Below the pieces are notes generated by a model that worked only from the letters and a program-made list of their open reading frames with translations, was not told the origin of the DNA and did no database searches. Shown here piece by piece: positions 57,313 to 64,000 of a stretch of 64,000 bases of DNA. The position numbers were made by a program, and so were the translations under genes. Source of the DNA: Cyrtodaria siliqua (taxonomy: Eukaryota; Mollusca; Bivalvia; Adapedonta; Hiatellidae); the NCBI GenBank assembly GCA_037043455.1, contig JAWPHD010000135.1, positions 372,001 to 436,000 on the forward strand, in the 5' to 3' direction. How positions within the stretch are numbered: position 1 is the first letter of the stretch; each line of letters opens with the position of its first letter.

Positions 57313-57726
57313 CATTCAATCCATATCTTATCCTGTATTGCCCCGAGATGCCAATATCTGCCCGAGAGCTTATATTTGGGCGAAGGCCGGGCACGATATG
57401 AAAATGTAATATTTCATTCTCTGTATGACATAAAAAAATTATATACTTCAAAATATTTTGTTGATTTTAGCAGTGATGGGAGAATAATGATTTAATATTT
57501 ATTTCTCGGCGGATATAATAGCTGATCTTCCATGATCGAGTGCGGATTTATTAAACGAGTTGGCAAAAATATACGATGCGCAGCTTGTCGAGCATCAAAT
57601 AATGTTTGCTGAAGAGTTTAAAAAATAATAGATGATTTTGTGAGATTCTATTTATCACACAAAACCCATACAAGTTGATGGTAAAATGTTCACATTTCTC
57701 TGTGATGTCAATTTACCTATATATTA

Positions 57727-58240
57727 ATACCGTATTTCCTCTATTAGAAGCGCCCCCACCTGTTTTAAGAAACCGTACCGTCTTCAAAAATGGATTTGAT
57801 TAAATTAAAAGTTCCTAAAAAACATACACTGTTTTTACCGCTAATGGATTTGATTACGGGAGTTTTTTTACCTTCGACACCAGTATGGTCTATGATATAA
57901 ACCTTAAAGCGCTATCATTATCAATACAAATTATCTTTTATTATTATTTAATTCATACGCAACCAACCCGTTTTGTAATTGTCAAGTTTGACGTTAATGT
58001 GTATCATATTATAGATGCAGAGTGATAACAGTAATATACTCGGTACATTGTCAGGTTTAGGTTTAGTCAATACCGGTGTAACATTAAAAGATCGCCGTAC
58101 AGTAATTCTATAAGGAAACAGTCTGGGGTGGGGGGTGGGGAAAGGAGGTGAAATATATTGAAATTTTGTTTCATAATAGTAGCGCCCCTCTTCGCACTTT
58201 CCATAGCGCCCGGGAGCTACTGTTAGAGGAAATACGGTAT
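57727..58240. mobile_element. MITE with ATACCGTATTTCCTCTA terminal inverted repeats
   Basis: ATACCGTATTTCCTCTA at 57727-57743 is exactly inverted at 58224-58240, and both ends continue inward with GCGCCC-rich sequence. TA-type flanks fit a DNA transposon. The 514-bp body has no transposase. Confidence 0.8.
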
Positions 58241-58499
58241 ATACGACAGCCCAAGTTAAATTTCCTTTAAAAATAACAGGACACTGTCGATTCATGTGAA
58301 ATTCCATGGCTTATAAAAAAACATATATTTTTCACCACCATCCTTTTTAACAACTTGTTTTGTTCATTTCAGAGACACATCATCTGGTTTCCAGATGCCC
58401 TTCGTTCTTCAAATACCAATGCAACCCTGAAAGACGTGGATTTAACCAAAAAGGTTGACTATAATGTGATCGCAAGATTCTAAACTCCAGGAAATATAT

Positions 58500-59690
58500 T
58501 AATTTAATTAGGCCAAATCAGAAACGCGGTTAATTTTTCTTCGGCATTATGCGTTACAGTGTATACTTGTTACTGCGTATCCTGCATGTGTTCGCCTGAT
58601 CATGATGGTGACTTCAATTTGGCAATCCCGAGGACTGAGCAGACGTTATTTTTTTAAAGAATGAAAAAATGGACATAATTATGCCTCACAGAGACTCACT
58701 ATAAAAATTATAATGTGTAAAGCTGTTAAATAACACCAAATGTATACAATGTCATACTGCTCACATCCAAAAAAACTTTTGGTGTTTAATATCATTTTAA
58801 CATATTTTAGGCCATATATGACAATTGATTTTTTTGTTGTAAGTATGAAGTAAATTTCATTATTGTAGTATTTAATAGATGTTTAGTTTATAAATATAAT
58901 ATAAATACAATATTGTATTATTTATTCTTTGGTTCAGTTGGATCTATGTAAAAAAAAAGTTTCCATTTGCGTACAGTCATGTATCTGAAACTGAAAAACT
59001 GCCTTTTGGGAACACAAGGTTATTTTAATCTATTTATTGTTTATTCAAGCTTTTGAAATAGATATTTTGTAATTAAAGTGACGCATGGGCCGATGATGGC
59101 AATCTTGAAGTGTACATCAATCACTGAAATTAGCATCTCGAAACATGTTTTGCTGTAATTAGCGGTACTCGTCTGATAAAGCCATTGTCACTGGTCTAGC
59201 CTGGTCAAGTAAAATTCATTGGGTTGAAGAGTGCATAAAACATATCCGCATGACGGATATATTTATATGAGAACTGAACACTTATTTTTGTGTCAACTGC
59301 TTAGGATGGCAGACACTTATCGATCACTTTGTCCATCGTCGTCCGTCCGTCATGCTTTAACCTGCAACTTAACCTTTGCCATCAATTGAAAAGTATTTTA
59401 ATTATGTTCATGAAACTTCACACACATCTTCATCTCAAGGAATGTTGTTACACATGTGCAATACCTCTGACTTTCATTTTGGCAGAGTTTTGCCCTATTT
59501 ATCAGCCTAACCTGCGACCTAGCCTTGGAAATAAGCAAACAGCACTGTCGGCAGGCGAAACAAGTGTTCATGGATGATGGAACACACTTCTAGTTCAAGG
59601 TCGACTTAGTGACCGCTTCCCACTAATTAGTCTGGAAACTGATATTTCCATGTCTATGCTAGTTTGACATATTAAGCTGTTATGTTTTGT
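58500..59690. other. intergenic stretch, no gene seen
   Basis: AT-rich. Near 59320, CACTTTGTCCATCGTCGTCC resembles the molluscan GTCCGTCGTC repeat found at 21.5 kb. No supported coding feature. Confidence 0.45.
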
Positions 59691-59895
59691 CAAGTGTCGG
59701 TGTAGACTGTAGTGGACAGTGCGGTGCACTTAAAAGCACAGGATCCGGGTTCAAGACTCAACGGCGCCACTGAGTTTCCTCAGTGTGTTTGTCATTTCCA
59801 ATTAGCCTCGTCCATCGTAAGGGGACATAAATCCTCCTATATCAAAGTCTATTCTCCGAGCATGTTTAATAAGCAAAAGTAGGAGTAGAGCGAGT
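59690..59895 (+). mobile_element. degenerate tRNA-headed SINE
   Basis: TGTAGTGGACAGTGCGGTGC and a GGGTTCAAGACTC box-B-like block at 59753-59765 are followed by a TAGCCTCGTCCATCGTAAGG core matching the 57.1-kb element. It diverges near 59880. Confidence 0.45.
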
Positions 59896-60714
59896 GAGAC
59901 ACCTACCCTGACCAGATCTGCCTTTTTATTTTGTTTATGGGTGGGGTGAGTGATGGTGGTGGTGACGGGAAGGAGGGGCCGGTGAGGGATAACCAAATAA
60001 ATTGGACTGCAGCTTTGTTTTAGTATTTAGATTTTAAATATGGCTGCATATGGTGATGCTCGCCAATAAAAAATAAATAAAAAAAACATTAACACACCAG
60101 CGGGTGGCCACCATAATTCCAGATTGGCCATCAAAATGCACACCGAAAAGTTGAACAGCGGTCAACCTTTTTAAATATAGGCTACAGACTACTTTTGCTT
60201 CAGGCTACTTTTCAGGCTTTAGTGTGAGCCCCTTCACCGAATACCGAATACGCACCTGTAGACGTTCAATGACTGACAGCGACACTCGTTATATTTTTTG
60301 ACCGACAGTGCCGAGTCGAACATTTTATCGTTTTGATAAAGAAATACCATGATGTTCGTAACATGTAGTACAACGTCATGTACTATTTAAGCTTAAACAA
60401 CATATTTTTAGTATCTCCTTGTATTTCGTAAGGCTTCCAGTGGATTAAAATACCCGCGATGTTTTCGTGTGGTTTTAAGCCACACTTTGGTGGGTTATGT
60501 TACATCGCGGTAATTGACCGTAACGCTATCTCAGCGTTGTGCAAACCATCAACATGCGTCCTTCATTGCTATTTAATTTGCACATGGTAGAATGTTTACA
60601 TTCAGATTCATGAACGTGACCTGATTACGGAGCAGAAGAAGACCATTTATGTAATAGTGTGCAGTCGGCCTTTACTTTATCGCATTCAAATCAAAGGTTT
60701 ATTTGCAATTCAGA

Positions 60715-61080
60715 AAATATAAAAACTACTGAAAAGGTGATCCCTTGGAAGCAACAAACACAAACAAGAGAGAAAAGTAGCAGACTCGGTTTTATTGAGT
60801 ATGTTCATGATAGGTAATGTAAAACGCAACACCCTTCACGACTCCTAGCACCGGCTTAAGCGATATTCTACTTTAAGCAACACAGAACTAGGCTTGATGA
60901 TCCCAAAGGACCAGTAAATAATAACACTACTGATTTGTAGTCGGGGCACCATTTTACGGCCGCCACACAGCACTAAACAAACGCTAATAAATACTGAAAA
61001 GGTGATCCCTTGGAAGCAACAAACACAAAAAAAGAGAGAAAAATAGCAGACTTGGGTTTTATTGAGTCTGTTCATGATTA
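60715..61080 (+). repeat. second locus of the 276-bp tandem family, ~1.4 units
   Basis: ACTGAAAAGGTGATCCCTTGG at about 60727 and again at about 60993, with CACGACTCCTAGCACCGG and TTTTATTGAGT(A/C)TGTTCATGA blocks as in the 32-kb array. Unit length is about 265 bp. Confidence 0.85.
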
Positions 61081-61389
61081 AAAACTTAGTATTTGGTGGA
61101 GGTTTAAATAATTTCTGGCAAACATAACATTAAAGGTTGACTGCATGGGTTACGGATATAAGTTGTCATCAATATACTCAGTCTCATACAATTACTTTAT
61201 ATTTCTATACGAATGTACCTCTGAATTAAAGTTACCCTCAAGCTAAACAAGAGAGACAGGATAGTTATGTGGTATATGTGTATTTCTTAAAAATAAAAAC
61301 AAAGAAACACAATCGATTAATTTTTTATTTGTAAACACAATATCATCATTATATAAATCAGCTTTGTCATTTCAAACATTTGCAATTGC

Positions 61390-61600
61390 TACATGTAAAC
61401 ACTTTTATATACCGTATGGAAAGGTGTAAAATTCCTGATGGGAGCGATCACCAATAAACCTTTTGTCGAATACAATCTTACAATCTTTGTTTTCTTGTCT
61501 AGTTATTACCCCGTTTTCGGATTGCGGACAATTCCATATTCGTCCGTGACTGTAATTTTTCTTTTGTCTTTGGTTGTTGTAACCATTTTTAGTATGATAT
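61390..61600 (-). pseudogene. unidentified coding-like remnant next to the Polinton polymerase
   Basis: The minus strand reads KMVTTTKDKRKITVTDEYG, then a stop and frameshift, then FDKRFIGDRSHQEF. The composition looks like real coding sequence. Its position just past the point where the polymerase homology stops suggests another Polinton gene fragment joined by deletion, but I cannot assign it to a family. Confidence 0.3.
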
Positions 61601-61639
61601 CAAAGTTTATATATAATGCATTATAACTTATTGAAGTGT

Positions 61640-62685
61640 GACGTTGTCGTGTAGGTATCTCAGAATAGGATAGCTATCATAACCCTTAAAGTTGTGACAT
61701 ATGACCGTTGATCGCATATTTTCCTCGGAAAAGAGCCATTGACAGAATTCTGTTAGTATTTGGTCCAGAAAAAAAACTTTTGTTTATGCCACATTGTTTA
61801 CAATTTGACGAAGAATCTATGTTATTATGTACATACAGCTCGCACACGTTTTGCGCTACACAAAGATTAGAGATGTGTTCAAATGGTCCACACCATGATT
61901 TATTACATTGTGTACACTTTTTGCTAGGCCCCGGAGTAAAACCCCCTTCACATTCCAGACGACTGTCCTGTGTACATTCAAAATCAAAGAAAATATATGT
62001 AATATGTTTCGTGGCTTTATCTGAATCACATTCAAAACTCTCATATTCAACAGGAAGCATGTAGCAGCAATAATCGTCTCCGAAGAAATCTTTGCATATT
62101 TTGCAGTAATGTTCGCCACAAGTGTGTGCCTACTTTTTATGCATGTTTTGTTACACTGTTTGCATCTATAGTACTGTTCAAAAGTCGATTTTCCCGTCAA
62201 TGATTTATTTTTGTGGATGTCAATGCATATCTTATTTTTGAATTGGCGATGACATTCTTCACAATACTTCCATTCTTCTTCCTGTTCTTCGTGCATATGT
62301 TGACAATGATGACACGGATCATTGCATGAATGTCTTTCCGCATTGCTGTAACTTCCTTACATTTCTGACAGAAATAACTTCTGGTCAGAAACCCCGTCAT
62401 CTTTGTTATGACGTCATAATGTTCATCATACAGGTGTAAATAAATTGGGTTGCCTCCCTCAGGTCCTGCGTATATTATAGCATTGAATTGCTCCTTGGAT
62501 AGAACATGAATTTGGTACTGTGGTAGAACAGTCCCCTGACCAAATCAGTGGAGGGTATACCTTCAGCAATTAAATGTCTTTAAGCTGTCAGGTAGTCCTC
62601 TGATTTCCACATCATTCACGGATATATTGTAGTATGTAGGACTTGTTTTGAACTTTTCAATTTTTCTTTCACTAATTGTTTCCAT
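61640..62685 (-). pseudogene. Polinton (Maverick) protein-primed DNA polymerase B, N-terminal remnant
   Basis: The minus-strand frame starts at the ATG at 62685 (METISERKIEKF) and carries a premature stop near 62570 and at least one frameshift. It runs through several Cys pairs (CQKC, CEECHRQF, CKQCNKTC), then the exonuclease I motif FFDFECTQ (near 61970-62000) and the exonuclease II-type FKGYDSYPI (near 61655-61685), after which homology fades. These motifs in this order mark the family-B polymerase of Polinton/Maverick elements. Polymerase palm motifs are absent, so only about the first third survives. It lies head to head with the integrase remnant. Confidence 0.8.
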
Positions 62686-62692
62686 TGTGTAA

Positions 62693-63474
62693 ATGTTTTC
62701 AGGTTTGCCGTTTATTTCAAGCCTCTGTCTCTTCACTGAAGAGGCTTTTCAAGATATATTCGTGAAATCAGGAAGGACGCGTAAGAGACTAATCACGGAC
62801 AAAAGGCAAGAGTTCAATGCCAAGGTCGTTCAACAGCTGATGAAAAAGACTAATATTATTTACTCTCCTACACAGAACGAAACAAAAGCATCTACATCAG
62901 ATAGTGCAATCCTCAGTATCAAATCAAAATTTAGTCGATACTTTACATACAAAAATGAATACGTTTACCTACAGATCTAACAACAAACTGCTAACAGTTG
63001 CAACATAACGTATCACAGAACAATAGGAACTTTCCCAACCAATGTAAATGATACCAATGAAGAGGAAGTGAGACTGTCTACATACTTTGCAAAACTTAAG
63101 TCTGATAAACTCAAGGTGTCACACAAGAAGAAACCATTCAAATCTAAAATCGATGACTATGTCAGAATCACTTATTTAAAAAATGTGTTTACTCGTGCTT
63201 TAAATCTGACATACTCTGGAGAAGTGTTTCGAGTGATAAAATGTTACTACAGAGGAAGTATTCCAGTATAGAGACTGAACGTCATGCAAAATAAAGAAAT
63301 CAAAGGAACATTTTATCACAATTACAGAAAATAGACATTAAACCTGATCAATGGTATCAATCAGATAACATTTTAAAAACAAAAGGAAAAGGACAAAATA
63401 AACAGTATTTTGTAAAATGGAAATATTATCCCAAGAAATTCAATAGTTGGGTTGAAGCACAGGATATCGAATAG
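62693..63474 (+). pseudogene. Polinton-type integrase remnant with C-terminal chromodomain
   Basis: Broken plus-strand frames encode part of a retroviral-like (DDE) integrase core: LITDKRQEFNAKVVQQLM holds the second catalytic Asp, and YSPTQNETKAST is followed by TSDSAI, where an active integrase would have the catalytic Glu. Then come YHRTIGTFP, a K-rich linker, a YVRITYLKNVF-type segment and a chromodomain core (YFVKWKYYPKKFNSWVEA), ending at TAG 63472. Stops near 62978 and 63269 plus frame changes show it is dead. An integrase fused to a chromodomain beside a PolB is the Polinton arrangement. Confidence 0.8.
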
Positions 63475-63875
63475 ATATGTGAGAAATTGTTATATAAAAC
63501 GACTTGCTTTGTTATTTTTATTTTCGGTGATAACGTTAGAGGAAAGTGTTAAGTAGGCACCCATATGTTATACAGGGCTGGTTTGTATACATGATCTAGA
63601 AATGATAGCGGACATTTTAAGCCAGGTCCTTTTTCTAGACGGAGAGATTCCCACTTTATCTTGCCTATAACGTTTTGTGATGTCAAGAAACGGGTTCCTA
63701 ATACTGCATTATGCATCACCATTATGCATCACTTTATTACAGTATTAAGTCGGTCATAAGACAGCCTCCTTACTTCTTGTTGTCTTCAGTAGAATATTGT
63801 ATATGATTTCAAACAACAAATACTTCTAATTTTGTGCTGTTGATTTTATGAATATTGAGTTCTGCTCAACCCGGG

Positions 63876-64000
63876 GCTAGAGGGCGTGAGCGGTAGCTAG
63901 CATATTTCACTACCACTCATGAACAGTTTCAATCAAACCGAGACTGCAATATTTCGTATGTGTCGTGCTCGGCCGTTTCTAAAGGTCCATTATCATACTC
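63876..64000 (+). repeat. paired-hairpin dispersed repeat, copy 2, cut by the window end
   Basis: GGCGTGAGCGGTAGCTAGCA, CACTACCACTCATGAACAG and AATCAAACCGAGACTGC match the 18.78-kb copy at roughly 85% by eye. It runs to the last base of the window. Confidence 0.72.

Larger units (their letters stand above)
55605..58483 (+). other. putative spliced transcript divergent from SLC23, product not recognised
   Basis: Three or four exon-like blocks lie on the plus strand. ATGAAG|GTAAGT ends at 55610. A second possible first exon, 55942-56013, begins with an ATG (MSRSPRLG) and ends AAAG|GTATGT. A 71-bp internal block, 56371-56441, has a TTTCTTTCAG acceptor and a TTGG|GTAAGC donor. A block from 58373 has the acceptor TTCATTTCAG. 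The only frame open through the last two blocks reads ...SETEPW then RHIIWFPDALRSS and stops at 58483, but neither candidate start joins it in phase; each gives only about 40 residues. It could be a small gene missing an exon, or a noncoding RNA sharing a promoter region with SLC23. I recognise no domain. Confidence 0.3.

Noticed and set aside
61438..61626. Plus-strand hydrophobic open frame
   Set aside because: It is the antisense of the minus-strand coding-like Polinton fragment, which better explains the sequence.

Overview
This is a stretch of AT-rich animal nuclear DNA. Its protein genes have introns with GT-AG boundaries, it has no bacterial-style gene packing, and it is crowded with SINEs, MITEs, LINE scraps, microsatellites and minisatellites. 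The kinds of repeat present suggest a mollusc, most likely a bivalve: SINEs with an (ATTGA)n-type tail, a GTGAGC/GTCCGTCGTC-type repeat, a Polinton remnant and a P2X7-like scrap. The species cannot be named from the sequence alone.

One gene is well supported and dominates the window. It is a complete SLC23/NAT-family (nucleobase-ascorbate transporter) gene on the minus strand, from the start codon at 54552 to the stop at 13968. I assembled 14 coding exons by hand. All junctions are GT-AG, the reading phase is kept at every junction, and the exons total 1905 bp (634 residues plus stop). The first coding intron is 22.9 kb; the other twelve are 0.5 to 3.0 kb. The protein keeps the family landmarks but has Gln, not the Pro of vertebrate vitamin C transporters, at the first position of the NAT signature. 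By family knowledge that points to nucleobase rather than ascorbate transport. Several splice sites lie inside or beside tandem repeats.

Layout: 1-13.9 kb is intergenic. It holds dispersed repeats, a foldback hairpin near 3.0 kb, a 115-bp tandem triplet at 7.1 kb, a broken P2X7-like N-terminus at 8.25 kb, an inverted trinucleotide array at 10.5 kb and a palindrome-bearing ~87-bp satellite at 11.6-13.1 kb. From 14.0 to 31.6 kb lie exons 14 to 2 of the SLC23 gene, with repeats in the introns. From 31.6 to 54.5 kb is the giant first intron: a 276-bp tandem array, a Harbinger-like MITE, a LINE reverse-transcriptase remnant, a 2.1-kb A-B-A duplication with a second copy of B at 52 kb, a 330-bp array and several SINEs, four of them with clear target-site duplications. 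From 55.5 to 58.5 kb, divergent from the SLC23 start, are two or three spliced-looking exons of an unrecognised plus-strand transcript. From 61.4 to 63.5 kb is a decayed Polinton (Maverick) with divergent PolB and chromodomain-integrase remnants.

Apart from the SLC23 gene I see no other intact protein-coding gene. Most longer open frames are chance products of repeats.
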